In this document: piece by piece, positions 26,189 to 34,927 of the stretch
Numbering within the stretch: position 1 is the stretch's first letter
Layout of the letters: the number at the start of each line of letters is the position of its first letter
Source: Bacteroidales bacterium
GTDB taxonomy: Bacteria; Bacteroidota; Bacteroidia; Bacteroidales; UBA932
Direction: 5' to 3'
Assembly (NCBI GenBank): GCA_015060385.1
Contig: SUYO01000011.1
Coordinates: 1-43,662 of the forward strand
Length of the DNA: 43,662 bases
Position numbers and translations under genes: made by a program
Notes under the pieces: model-generated
Seen by the model: only the letters and a program-made list of their open reading frames with translations
Databases searched by the model: none
What the model was told of the DNA's origin: nothing

Positions 26189-26741
26189 AGGCCAAGGATA
26201 TCATGACATCATCAGGACGAAAGAAGATTCTGTCGCCCGAGGCTATGACCTGTCCGCATACTGGGCAGTCATAACGTCTGAAGGCATCCCTTCCAGCCCA
26301 TAATCCCACTCCGAATTCAAGGTTGAGGTGCGGCGACAGCATATGCGTGTATCCGGCATATAATCCGGCACCAATACGGTCACCTTCTTCTGTCTTGCGA
26401 GAAATTATTCCACCTTCATTATATTCCTGATACCTGAGCTTGCCGGCAAACCACCATCCTGACCATGTATGCCATGGCCACACCCTTGCTCCGATTGAGT
26501 AAGACTGCTGACGGCTCTGGAACTGCCTTTCAAGATCGCCTTTACGAAAAGTAAAGGGGTTGTAGCGGACACCTGCGACAAGACTCCAACGTCGTGATAC
26601 CGCGTATGAGGCATCCATATTCATTGTTCCCAGGCGCGCATATCCTAACAAGTCCGTAGAAAGACTGAAGTCCTGCGCAACGGCATGATGGTCGGAAAGA
26701 GCCAAAGCGACCGTCATCATAAGTTTAAATACTGTTTTCAT
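26178..26741 (-). CDS. DUF3575 outer-membrane-type protein of fimbrial operon
   Basis: A 187-aa exported protein (signal to about residue 22, HAVAQ). It has the DUF3575 features RWSLVAGVRYNPFTFRK, the Trp-rich WPWHTWSGWWFAGKLRYQEYN and GDRIGAGLYAGYTHML, and ends SLAYVF with a terminal Phe, as small beta-barrels do. DUF3575 genes regularly accompany FimB/Mfa2-type fimbrial genes in Bacteroidales. A CPVC pair lies at about 163-166. It starts two bases after the stop of the HExxH gene. Probably an outer-membrane assembly or stabilising factor; the exact function is unknown. Confidence 0.8.
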   Translation of the reverse strand: MKTVFKLMMTVALALSDHHAVAQDFSLSTDLLGYARLGTMNMDASYAVSRRWSLVAGVRYNPFTFRKGDLERQFQSRQQSYSIGARVWPWHTWSGWWFAGKLRYQEYNEGGIISRKTEEGDRIGAGLYAGYTHMLSPHLNLEFGVGLWAGRDAFRRYDCPVCGQVIASGDRIFFRPDDVMISLAYVF

Positions 26742-26743
26742 AA

Positions 26744-28318
26744 CTAAATATATCTGTTGAAAATCAATTCCACATAATCCGAATCCTCAGGGCTGTATGA
26801 CATCAGAGCTCTTTGCAAGGCATCTCTGGAAGTTACATTTCCATCCATAACAGATATTATGTCCCGGCACTCCATACATCTCTGCTCGATATAGCGAAGA
26901 ATCTGAGGATAGAACCAGAATGAGGTACCGAAGGCCGGATAATCACCACCATACCTCTCCTGCCACATCTTGGAAGAAAGAAAATATGCCCACATTTCGC
27001 TGACTTCGCAGTATCCTGCATTCTTTCCTGTTCCATCTCCATAATCCATGACCCCAGACGAAATGAATGATTCCAGTACATACAGGATATTGTTGTTCCA
27101 ATATCCGGTTCCGACCTTGGTGAAATGGCTTGCATGAGCCAGTTCGTGACAGACTTCCGCATAGATGGAAGCATAATCGTCCTTGCGTTCTACTCCTATG
27201 GTCAGATCGGGCATGAAGACCTTGACAAGAGGTGCGAAATTTCCCAGGAAACCGGATACAGCAGACATATCCAGAACGGCTCCATGGTGCATCATCAGGG
27301 CACTGCTGGCCTGCATCTTATGAAAAAGCCAGATTCGAAGATTCTTTGGAGGAAGAGGCAGTCCCAGGTCATCCGGACTGCAACGCTCATAGTAATCATA
27401 TGCTGAGTTGTTGACTGCGCATCTCTTGAAAAGCTTGGATTCGGAATCCTTTGTGACCGTCATGTCGATTCCTTCCGGAGAAGCCTTTCCCAAAGTGGAT
27501 GCGGAAGCCGGTTCCAGAATAAGATTGAACCCGATTGAGAAATCCTTCACATTGTCAAAGACAAGTCTATAGCGCAGTTCCGATGAGAATGTCCTGTCCA
27601 TACGATAGTATCCTTCTTCATCAGTATATGTATGCGCAAACTTGACAAATGTATTGCAAGACACCCTTACTCCCTTTACACCAACCGGCAAGCCCTTGTC
27701 AGCATCGTCATCAACTATGGTGATCCTTCCTGAAGGATATGATTTTTCCACCTTCGTATCCGGCATCAGAAGAGCAGCATTGCCTGTCATCACAAAGGCC
27801 TGACGCTCGACAGCCTCCCAATCAATACCGTCATCCGCACGGGTACCTGAACCGTTTTCAGAAAGATGACATTCGTCAATGATTTCATATTCGACTTCAG
27901 GAAACACAAAATCTTCCGGAACCACAGCATACTGCCAAGTCATCATGTCATCTGGAACTTCCGGATCATGGTACCAGTCTCCTTCCACAACAATCTCATA
28001 ATCCAGAGGATGATCTGTCAGGATCACTCCCTGCTCCTCCAGAAGGGCCAGCTGTTCCTCATCCTTAGGGAGAAACCTCACATAAAGGTCAGTAGTCTCA
28101 ACCTGAACCCTGTCCGCCTTAGTGGGATAGAGGGAAGACAGAGCCTTGGCGATGTTTTCAGTCTTGTACGGATTCTCCAGACGGGAGCCCAGTACAATCT
28201 CTTCATGGGACAGATTCCTGCCGGTATGGGTGTCAGGTCCATCGCCGGAGCCTGTCCCGATCCTGCTGCACGCCCCCAGTGCAAGGGTCATGAGCACAAG
28301 TGTAATTTTACCTCTCAT
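26744..28318 (-). CDS. HExxH zinc-metallopeptidase-like lipoprotein, first gene of fimbrial operon
   Basis: A 524-aa lipoprotein (LALGAC lipobox). In the numbering that starts at the upstream ATG 28324, it has an acidic beta-rich N-terminal half, a carboxypeptidase-regulatory-like module at about 210-260 (GVKGVRVSC..YTDEEGYYRMD), and a peptidase-like half with VCHELAHASHF (HExxH at 393-397). A candidate third zinc ligand is Glu440 or Glu443 in YCEVSEMWAYF. I cannot assign a named family. It precedes DUF3575 by two bases. It may process fimbrial precursors, act at the fimbria base, or degrade host proteins; all are guesses. An inverted repeat lies across its promoter. Confidence 0.7.
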   Translation of the reverse strand: MRGKITLVLMTLALGACSRIGTGSGDGPDTHTGRNLSHEEIVLGSRLENPYKTENIAKALSSLYPTKADRVQVETTDLYVRFLPKDEEQLALLEEQGVILTDHPLDYEIVVEGDWYHDPEVPDDMMTWQYAVVPEDFVFPEVEYEIIDECHLSENGSGTRADDGIDWEAVERQAFVMTGNAALLMPDTKVEKSYPSGRITIVDDDADKGLPVGVKGVRVSCNTFVKFAHTYTDEEGYYRMDRTFSSELRYRLVFDNVKDFSIGFNLILEPASASTLGKASPEGIDMTVTKDSESKLFKRCAVNNSAYDYYERCSPDDLGLPLPPKNLRIWLFHKMQASSALMMHHGAVLDMSAVSGFLGNFAPLVKVFMPDLTIGVERKDDYASIYAEVCHELAHASHFTKVGTGYWNNNILYVLESFISSGVMDYGDGTGKNAGYCEVSEMWAYFLSSKMWQERYGGDYPAFGTSFWFYPQILRYIEQRCMECRDIISVMDGNVTSRDALQRALMSYSPEDSDYVELIFNRYI

Positions 28319-28341
28319 AATCATTCATTTAATTACGGAGG

Positions 28342-28389
28342 CAAAGTTCCAGAGATTTATCCGCATACCGAAAATGTATGCGGATAAAT
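28342..28389 (-). promoter_or_regulatory. Fimbrial operon promoter with a 14-bp inverted repeat (operator candidate)
   Basis: The minus strand has GAACTTTG at 28349-28342, one base off TAnnTTTG. ATTTATCCGCATAC (28355-28368) and its perfect complement (28376-28389) are separated by 7 bases. The proximal arm falls between the -7 box and a possible TTTC -33 box located in the repeat's loop. No T run follows, so a protein-binding operator is more likely than a terminator. Confidence 0.55.
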
Positions 28390-28392
28390 TTA

Positions 28393-28428
28393 AAAATCGC
28401 CCTCTCACTAACATGAGAGGGCGATTTT
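28393..28428 (-). terminator. deoC operon terminator
   Basis: A 15-bp perfect stem (arms 28393-28407 and 28414-28428) around CTAACA. On the minus strand it runs into TTTTTAAATTT. It ends the ftsY-pheT-deoC transcript just before the fimbrial promoter. Confidence 0.85.
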
Positions 28429-28434
28429 ACCTCT

Positions 28435-28473
28435 AAAATTTGTTTGATTTTTTATAAAAATCAAACAAATTTT
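28435..28473. repeat. 18-bp perfect inverted repeat abutting the deoC stop
   Basis: Arms 28435-28452 and 28456-28473 are exact complements with a 3-base loop. It starts at the base next to the deoC TAG. Being A/T-rich (core TTGTTTGA), it may be a first terminator or a 3' stabilising stem. It is one of three stem-loops in 119 bases. Confidence 0.75.
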
Positions 28474-29361
28474 CTAGTAATATGACACCGTTTTCTGCTC
28501 TACAGCCGAAAGAATGCTGTTTGCGACACGGCTTACTCCGAAACGGAAGAGTTCCTTGTTGAGCCATTCCTTACCGAGGACAGAAGAGACTATCGAATAA
28601 TAGCAGAGTGCATCTGCAGCTGAAGATATTCCTCCTGCCGGCTTGAAACCTATCTTCTTTCCGGTTAACTCATGATACCTGGCGATACACTCACACATCA
28701 CATATGCAGCGACCGGGGTAGCGTTCACATCCACCTTACCAGTAGACGTCTTGATGAAGTCCGCACCTGCCTCCATTGCAAGGAAGGATGCCTGAGCGAT
28801 ACGCTCCGGAGTCCTGAGAAGCCCTGTCTCAAGGATTACCTTAAGATGTACCTTCCTTCCCTGACGGTCAGCAACAGCATCGATGCATGAACGTACAGCT
28901 CGGATCTCCTCTGATGCCTTCTCATAATCCTCTGCAAGGAATGAATTAAGCGCAAGGACTATATCCACCTCATCAGCACCCTGCTCCACAGCCATTTCAC
29001 ATTCCTTGAGCTTAACCTCAAGGAAACTCTGCGATGAAGGGAAGCATGCAGATACTACCGTGATGTTGAAATCTTCCTTTCTTGCAGCCTTGACAGTTGC
29101 CGCGAAATTCGGGTAGATACATACCGAAGCGGGAAGCGGCCAGTCAGGGTATGTTTCATGGAATGCATTTACCTTACCGACCAGTTTTTCGACAGAAGCA
29201 GGAGTATCATCTGTCTTGAGGGTCGTAAGGTCCATCATAGAGAAGCAGTCCTTGTAGACTTGCTCAGAAGCTACACTTTCAAGATTGGAAGCAATGATTT
29301 CCAATGCTCTGGCAATTGCTTCCTGATCAGGAGCATAGCCGTATTTACTCAAGTAATCCAT
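28474..29361 (-). CDS. deoC: Deoxyribose-phosphate aldolase
   Basis: Splits 2-deoxyribose-5-phosphate into glyceraldehyde-3-phosphate and acetaldehyde during deoxynucleoside breakdown, in the cytoplasm. The 295-aa protein (about 35 longer than E. coli DeoC, by an N-terminal helical part) shows the Schiff-base Lys204 in DFIKTSTGK, the second Lys240 in GFKPAGGI, KVILETG and the acidic ADEVDIVLALNS. It starts five bases after the dtd stop and closes the operon, followed by an 18-bp hairpin and a terminator. No other deo genes are nearby. Confidence 0.96.
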   Translation of the reverse strand: MDYLSKYGYAPDQEAIARALEIIASNLESVASEQVYKDCFSMMDLTTLKTDDTPASVEKLVGKVNAFHETYPDWPLPASVCIYPNFAATVKAARKEDFNITVVSACFPSSQSFLEVKLKECEMAVEQGADEVDIVLALNSFLAEDYEKASEEIRAVRSCIDAVADRQGRKVHLKVILETGLLRTPERIAQASFLAMEAGADFIKTSTGKVDVNATPVAAYVMCECIARYHELTGKKIGFKPAGGISSAADALCYYSIVSSVLGKEWLNKELFRFGVSRVANSILSAVEQKTVSYY

Positions 29362-29366
29362 ATCTA

Positions 29367-29822
29367 TTAAAATTTCAATTTTGAATCAGTTATTATGGTT
29401 ACGGGACCGTCATTAAGCAGCGCCACCTTCATGTCTGCGCCGAAAATGCCTCTTTCTACCGGTTTCCCGAGTTCCGCATCCAGAGCGGAAAGAAAACTCT
29501 CATACAAAGGAACCGCAACATCCGGCTTTGCAGCCTTTATATAAGACGGACGGTTTCCCTTGACTGTCGATGCATAGAGAGTAAACTGACTTATAGCCAG
29601 AATCTCCCCATCCACATCTCGTACCGAAAGGTTCATGATTCCATCCGCATCATCGAATATACGCATTGCCGCTATCTTTCTCGCAGTCCATGCCACATCC
29701 TCTTCTGTGTCCTCATCAATGAAGGCGGCAAGGACGAGCAGCCCCTTTCCTATAGAAGCCTGATATCCTTCCGCATTTACTGTCACCGATGCTTCGGTCA
29801 CCCTCTGTATCACAGTCCTCAT
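29367..29822 (-). CDS. dtd: D-aminoacyl-tRNA deacylase
   Basis: Removes D-amino acids (and glycine mischarged on tRNA-Ala) from tRNA, proofreading translation. The 151-aa length is typical. Both active-site motifs are present: SQFTLYA at 78-84 and NDGPVT (cross-subunit Gly-Pro motif) at 137-142. The N-terminus MRTVIQRVTEASVTV is standard. The start ATG shares a base with the upstream radical SAM stop (TAATG), indicating translational coupling. Confidence 0.97.
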   Translation of the reverse strand: MRTVIQRVTEASVTVNAEGYQASIGKGLLVLAAFIDEDTEEDVAWTARKIAAMRIFDDADGIMNLSVRDVDGEILAISQFTLYASTVKGNRPSYIKAAKPDVAVPLYESFLSALDAELGKPVERGIFGADMKVALLNDGPVTIITDSKLKF

Positions 29823-30580
29823 TATCCTCTTATCTGTATTTCAAAGCCTTCATCCACCAACGGCTGCACAAAAGCCTTCATTTCTTCCACAGTATACTTG
29901 CCAAGCGACTTGTCAGGAGTCTCCCTGTCGATTGTATAGACCATTATCTCCCGTGGCTTGAGCTCACGCACAATATCCATCCATGCTGCAAGTGCCTGAG
30001 GAGCAGCCGTATCAAACTCCTCCGACCTGAGGAACATTGTCTGAAGCACGAACCTTCCTTCGAACTTCCTGAGATTCTCCACGACTTCCGCAAGTCTGTA
30101 TGAGCCTGAAGGCTTGTTGATCTTCTGTATGAGTTCGTCCGAAGATGCATCAATCTTCAGTATAGGGTTGTCAATACGCATCAGGGCTTCCGCCACCTCT
30201 TTCCTGCCTATCATGGTCGCATTTGACAGAACCGACACCTTGGCCTGAGGGAAATACCTGTCCCTGAGCCTGAGGGTCACATCTATCACCTGAGCGAAAT
30301 CCGGATGGATGGTAGGCTCCCCGTTTCCGGAAAAGGTAATGGAATCTACCGGAACTCTTTCCGAAGAAGCCTTCGACATCTTTTCCTCAAGAGCGGCCTC
30401 TATGTCTTTAAGCTGAGGAAACTTTCCGTCGCTTCTTCCGTCCTTGTTCCATCCACACTCACAGTACACGCAGTCAAAGTTACACAATTTACCTTTCGAA
30501 GGCAAGAGATTCACCCCAAGTGAAGAACCGAGCCTGCGGCTGCGTATGGGTCCGAATACTATTTCATCAAAATGAAGCAT
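29822..30580 (-). CDS. Radical SAM protein (COG0731/wybutosine-synthesis-like)
   Basis: A 252-aa iron-sulfur enzyme. The CxxxCxxC cluster site is C33-C37-C40 (KLCNFDCVYCEC), preceded by FGPIRSRRLGSSLGVN, the signature of this uncharacterised bacterial group. TFSGNGEPTIHPDF provides the SAM-binding GGE-like motif, and VSVLSNATM the following strand. The reaction is unknown; similarity to archaeal Taw1-type proteins is only at fold level. It overlaps both neighbours by one base (TGATG upstream, TAATG downstream). Confidence 0.85.
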   Translation of the reverse strand: MLHFDEIVFGPIRSRRLGSSLGVNLLPSKGKLCNFDCVYCECGWNKDGRSDGKFPQLKDIEAALEEKMSKASSERVPVDSITFSGNGEPTIHPDFAQVIDVTLRLRDRYFPQAKVSVLSNATMIGRKEVAEALMRIDNPILKIDASSDELIQKINKPSGSYRLAEVVENLRKFEGRFVLQTMFLRSEEFDTAAPQALAAWMDIVRELKPREIMVYTIDRETPDKSLGKYTVEEMKAFVQPLVDEGFEIQIRG

Positions 30581-31773
30581 CAGATAATCCTCCTTGAACG
30601 GCTTTCAGAAGTAAGGTTGCCCTGCTCGTCAAGCCTGTCTATCAATACAAGTCCCGGTTTCTTTCCCGGAGTCAATGATCCAAGCACATCGGCCTTTGAC
30701 AGAAAACGTGCCCCGTTCAAGCTCGCCCATCTGAGAAGTTCTTCCATAGGGACTTCAGGAAAGTTTTCATGAAGGCAGTAAAGTTCCTTCACCATATCCA
30801 GATCGTCGTTGCTTGAAAGCGAATCCGTTCCTACCATTATATCCAATCCGTTCTTCCTCATAAGGGGAACAGGAGGCAAAGCATTATGAATGAATATGTT
30901 TGACAGCGGACAAATCGCCCAGTAGACATTGTTCATCACCTTTTTCACCACATCTATATCGTTCTGTCCCAGACACACATTATGGACCAGAAGTATATGC
31001 TCGTCATACGGCGCGGGCTTAGCTGCGGCTAGCCTGTCCAGGAAATATTTCAAAGAAGATTCACCGGTTACAGGAGGTGTGCTCATTCCTGAACGTTTCC
31101 TGTTCTCATACATGGCTCCCGAACCGCTGATGAGCAGGTCTTCCTCCTCCTGACTCTCCTGTGAATGGTACGAAAGCCAGCCTTTCTCCAGACCGGCAGC
31201 AGTTGATGCAGTCAGAAGCTGAGGACTCATCGTATAACAGGAATGTGGCGTAGGAGCGGCATCGATGCCGGCATTGTCCGCCTGCTCATTGAGAGCAGTA
31301 ACTTCTGCCATCACCCCCTCACACATATGCGGTTCGCTTCCGAACACTTCGAGAAATGTCCTCGTATACATCGGATGGGACGCCTTCACTTCGAAAGAAG
31401 AGTCGTCGTTGCTTATATCCGCCATGGCAGATACACCGTCCGACCACATCTTGTCCATCCATTTCCTGACCAGAGCCGTCTTCACTTCCCTTCCTGCCCA
31501 ATCGCGAAGTTCATTTATCTGATCGATGAATCCGGCCATTCCGGTACCCTTGCGGAACTTGCCGTGAAGATGGGACAGTTCCACATGGCAATGGGCATTC
31601 ACAAAGCCGGGCACGATGGCCCCTTCATGGAAACATGCTTCGGAAGATATATCCCCGCATGACCCCACGCCTGTGACAGTACCGTCATCATCATATTCAA
31701 CATAGCCGTTCCTTATCGGCTCCCGTGCATCCAAGGTATATACGAAGGATGCTGCTATCCTATTTCCTGCCAT
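30580..31773 (-). CDS. Amidohydrolase family deaminase-like enzyme
   Basis: A 397-aa metal-dependent hydrolase of the chlorohydrolase/deaminase branch. Metal ligands are visible: H61 and H63 in VNAHCHVELSH, a third His in WLSYHSQES, the LLVHNVCL strand and Asp in VGTDSLSSNDD. The C-terminal GSLTPGKKPGLVLID closes the small beta domain. Substrates of relatives include guanine, adenosine derivatives and aminofutalosine; the sequence does not decide which. Its start lies within the DUF4296 gene (14-base overlap), and its stop overlaps the radical SAM start. Confidence 0.85.
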   Translation of the reverse strand: MAGNRIAASFVYTLDAREPIRNGYVEYDDDGTVTGVGSCGDISSEACFHEGAIVPGFVNAHCHVELSHLHGKFRKGTGMAGFIDQINELRDWAGREVKTALVRKWMDKMWSDGVSAMADISNDDSSFEVKASHPMYTRTFLEVFGSEPHMCEGVMAEVTALNEQADNAGIDAAPTPHSCYTMSPQLLTASTAAGLEKGWLSYHSQESQEEEDLLISGSGAMYENRKRSGMSTPPVTGESSLKYFLDRLAAAKPAPYDEHILLVHNVCLGQNDIDVVKKVMNNVYWAICPLSNIFIHNALPPVPLMRKNGLDIMVGTDSLSSNDDLDMVKELYCLHENFPEVPMEELLRWASLNGARFLSKADVLGSLTPGKKPGLVLIDRLDEQGNLTSESRSRRII

Positions 31774-32467
31774 TGTTCAGCATGATATTGTCCGGCTTGA
31801 CAAGCTTGAGCCTTCTTGCCGATCCGGGCATCAATGTATCAATTATCTCCACCTTTGGCGACACCTCTGAAGTATCAGGTCTTTCAGTCTTCAAGGTATC
31901 GGATTCATGAAGTATCATCCGCACGCCATGATATACGGTATCCTTAAGCGGTACATATGAAATTCTGTATATTCCGCTCGTGGAATCCATAGCAATTGCA
32001 AGACTGTCGGGCAAGGACACAGCCGTTGTATCACCCTTGTGAGGATCCGTCAGTTCCCAGTTGACATGAGGTCTGTATTGCTCGGCTTTTTTCCTGAGCA
32101 TCTCCAGATGCTCCAGTCTTTCCTTTTCCTCCTTCAGTTCATCCATACGTTCGGTCAGTATCTCCGCGGTTTCCCTGAAGATTCTTGCAAACCGCTCCGG
32201 ATCATCCATATATACATCCACGGACTTTCTGTAGTCATCGGAATCATATCCGTATCTTTCAAGAATAGGTTCATATACCAGCGAAGTATCAGCTATGTTC
32301 CTTACATTAGGAGTATGTATGATCCACTGGTCCGTAAGCAGCATTTCTGCGTAAATTCTTGAAAGGTCAGACCTTGGAATAAGCTCAGCCTCGCCCTTTC
32401 TGCAGGAAGGCAGAAGGGCGAGAACGAATATGGCCAAGGCCAGGATATGTCCGGAATATCTCTTCAT
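31760..32467 (-). CDS. DUF4296 domain lipoprotein
   Basis: A 235-aa lipoprotein (signal ending LLPSC, Cys22). Residues about 30-125 carry the DUF4296 pattern: helical IYAEMLLTDQWI, then PILERYGYDSDDYRKSVDVYMDDPERFARIF. The rest is a charged helix (ELKEEKERLEHLEMLRKKAEQ) followed by a beta-rich C-terminal part. The function is unknown; the domain occurs in Bacteroidota. It begins one base after pheT stops and overlaps the amidohydrolase gene, so it is part of the same transcript. Confidence 0.85.
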   Translation of the reverse strand: MKRYSGHILALAIFVLALLPSCRKGEAELIPRSDLSRIYAEMLLTDQWIIHTPNVRNIADTSLVYEPILERYGYDSDDYRKSVDVYMDDPERFARIFRETAEILTERMDELKEEKERLEHLEMLRKKAEQYRPHVNWELTDPHKGDTTAVSLPDSLAIAMDSTSGIYRISYVPLKDTVYHGVRMILHESDTLKTERPDTSEVSPKVEIIDTLMPGSARRLKLVKPDNIMLNNGRK

Positions 32468-32468
32468 C

Positions 32469-34910
32469 TTATCTCAACGTAGCTCCAAACTCATTCTGGA
32501 ATGTTGCAAGAAGCTTGCTCATTATCCGCTCTACATCGTTGTCAGTGAGAGTCTTCTCAAGATCCTGAAGGATGAAGCTCAAAGCGTACTGCTTCTTGCC
32601 TTCTGCAATCTTGTCGCCTCGGTACACATCAAAGAGACCTACCTGCTTGAGGAGCTTCTTACCCACACGGAAGGCACTCTTCCTAAGGTCTGCATAAGAT
32701 ACAGACTCATCCAGAAGCAGAGCAAGGTCGCGTCTTACTTCTGGGAACTTCGGAAGTTCCTTGTACTTGATCTTGTTTCTCTTGATCAAGGCAAAGAGTG
32801 AAGGCCAGTTGATTTCAGCCGCAAAAACAGGCTGCTTGATGCCGAACTGCTTGAGTCTTGCAGGAGCTATTGTTCCCATGACGGCAAGAGGCTGATGCGA
32901 GCCAGGCAGACTGTACGAAAGGCCCTCTGAGAAGAGATCTGCCGGCGCAGCGTCTGTCTCAAGGGAGTATATGTCACAGCCGAAACGCTTAAGAAGAAGC
33001 TCCAGATAGCCCTTAAGCTGGAAATAGCTGCCCTTGCCGGCATCGGTTCTCCATGACTTGTCAGGCTGACCGCTCATGAAGAGTGCATAACAGGTATGCT
33101 CCTCGTATGAATCCAATGTCCTGCCATCCATATCAGGATTGAATGAATACACAGATCCATACTCAAATGTCTTGATGTTGGTAACCTGACGGTTGATGTT
33201 GTATGCGATAACCTCAAGTCCGTTGAGAAGAAGTGTCTGCCTCATGACGTTAAGGTCAGAGCTGAGAGGATTCATTATCCTCACGCACCTGTCTTCAGGG
33301 AAGGTCTTGAGCTTCGAATAATAATCAGATTTTGTGAGGGAGTTGTTCATGGTCTCCACAAATCCGTTGGCAGCAAGGAAATCCGCAATAGTCTTCCTTA
33401 CCTGCTCAGGTTCCGGCTTCTGAGGAGCATTCACTGACATACGCATAGCCTGAGGAAGTTCGATGTTGTTGTAACCGTAGATACGGAGGACCTCTTCCAC
33501 CACATCACATTCACGATATACATCGACCATGTATGAAGGCACAGCTACAACAGCGCCACCCTCATGTTTCTCCACGAATTCATAAGCAAGATTCTCGAGA
33601 AGGGACTCGATCACGTCATGACCGATCTTCTTTCCGATGAATGCCTCCATACGGTTGTAGTCAAGATCGACGATCTTCTTCTCAATCTTTTCTGGATAGA
33701 ATTCCTGAACCTTTCCCACTACGGTACCTCCGGCAATCTCCTGGATGAGGAGCGCCGCACGCCTTGCCGCATAGTCAACGATGAGAGGATCTGCTCCACG
33801 CTCATAACGGAAGGATGCATCTGTCTTGAGACCATGTCTCTTAGAGCTCTTCCTTATCGATACAGGGTTGAAGTATGCACTCTCAAGGAATACGTCAACG
33901 GTAGACTCGGTAACTCCTGACTCCTCTCCTCCGAATACTCCTGCAAGGCACATTGATTTCTCTGCATCAGCGATCATGAGGTCATTTGCACTGAGAGTAC
34001 GCTCTATGCCGTCAAGAGTGACGAACTTCTCTCCTTCTGCAGCTCTGCGTACGATCACCTTGCCACCGCTGATCTTTGCAGCATCGAAGGCATGGAGAGG
34101 CTGTCCCACTTCATGAAGCACGAAATTGGTTATATCCACAACATTGTTGATAGGTCTCAGGCCGATTGAAAGAAGCTTCTTCTGGAGCCAGTCCGGCGAA
34201 GGTCCGACCTTTACGCCCTTGATTGTCGTTCCAGTATATCTTGGAGAACCGTCCGCTGCAAGAACCTCCACAGGGATCGCCTCGCCTTCGCCTTCGGCAA
34301 ATGCTGAAACATCAGGAAGGTTCAAGGCACATGGTATGTTGTTGTGTCTGAGATATGCATAGAGGTCGCGAGCCACACCGATATGTGAAGCTGCGTCGAT
34401 CCTGTTTGCGGTAAGTCCGATTTCGATCACGGCATCCGTCGCCAGTCCGAGATAATCCTTGGCAGGAGTGCCGACCACAGTCTCGGGTTCAAGGACCATG
34501 ATTCCGTCATGTGACTCACTGATTCCCAGTTCATCTTCCGCGCAGATCATACCGAACGACTCCACACCACGGATCTTTGACTTCTTGATCTTGAAATCTT
34601 CACCAAGCACCGTTCCTACGGTAGCGAGAAGCACCTTCTGGCCGGCTGCCACATTCGGAGCGCCGCACACGACCTGAAGAAGATCACCCTCACCGGTATT
34701 AAGTTTTGTAACATGAAGGTGGTCAGAATCAGGGTGGTCGACACATTCAACCACTTCTGCAACTATGACACCTGCGAGGCCACCCGGAATCTCCTCTACC
34801 TGCTCGACACCATCAACCTCAAGTCCGATAGAGGTCAGCGCCTCTGCAACCTCTTCAGGAGAGAGGTCGCACTCAAGATAATCCTTGAGCCAATTGTAAG
34901 AAATCTTCAT
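32469..34910 (-). CDS. pheT: Phenylalanine-tRNA ligase beta subunit
   Basis: An 813-aa subunit of the (alpha-beta)2 enzyme that charges tRNA-Phe. Domains in order: B1/tRNA-binding EMAP-like fold (MKISYNWLKDYLECDL; DHPDSDHLHVTKLN), B3/B4 editing region (SIRKSSKRHGLKTDASFRYERG), B5, the catalytic-like core (AANGFVETMNNSL), and the C-terminal anticodon-binding FDX-ACB domain (ELPKFPEVRRDLALLLDE). Length is normal (E. coli 795). pheS is not in the window; in E. coli pheT follows pheS, whereas here it follows ftsY by 17 bases. No T-box or attenuator is visible in that short gap. Confidence 0.98.
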   Translation of the reverse strand: MKISYNWLKDYLECDLSPEEVAEALTSIGLEVDGVEQVEEIPGGLAGVIVAEVVECVDHPDSDHLHVTKLNTGEGDLLQVVCGAPNVAAGQKVLLATVGTVLGEDFKIKKSKIRGVESFGMICAEDELGISESHDGIMVLEPETVVGTPAKDYLGLATDAVIEIGLTANRIDAASHIGVARDLYAYLRHNNIPCALNLPDVSAFAEGEGEAIPVEVLAADGSPRYTGTTIKGVKVGPSPDWLQKKLLSIGLRPINNVVDITNFVLHEVGQPLHAFDAAKISGGKVIVRRAAEGEKFVTLDGIERTLSANDLMIADAEKSMCLAGVFGGEESGVTESTVDVFLESAYFNPVSIRKSSKRHGLKTDASFRYERGADPLIVDYAARRAALLIQEIAGGTVVGKVQEFYPEKIEKKIVDLDYNRMEAFIGKKIGHDVIESLLENLAYEFVEKHEGGAVVAVPSYMVDVYRECDVVEEVLRIYGYNNIELPQAMRMSVNAPQKPEPEQVRKTIADFLAANGFVETMNNSLTKSDYYSKLKTFPEDRCVRIMNPLSSDLNVMRQTLLLNGLEVIAYNINRQVTNIKTFEYGSVYSFNPDMDGRTLDSYEEHTCYALFMSGQPDKSWRTDAGKGSYFQLKGYLELLLKRFGCDIYSLETDAAPADLFSEGLSYSLPGSHQPLAVMGTIAPARLKQFGIKQPVFAAEINWPSLFALIKRNKIKYKELPKFPEVRRDLALLLDESVSYADLRKSAFRVGKKLLKQVGLFDVYRGDKIAEGKKQYALSFILQDLEKTLTDNDVERIMSKLLATFQNEFGATLR

Positions 34911-34927
34911 ATCTTGTTTACTTTTGA

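Noticed and set aside
28355..28389. Invertible (phase-variable) fimbrial promoter
   Set aside because: The arms are 7 bases apart, too close to flank an invertible segment, and no recombinase gene is nearby.
30580..31773. Specific assignment as aminofutalosine deaminase
   Set aside because: Only generic amidohydrolase metal motifs are visible and no menaquinone genes are in the window.
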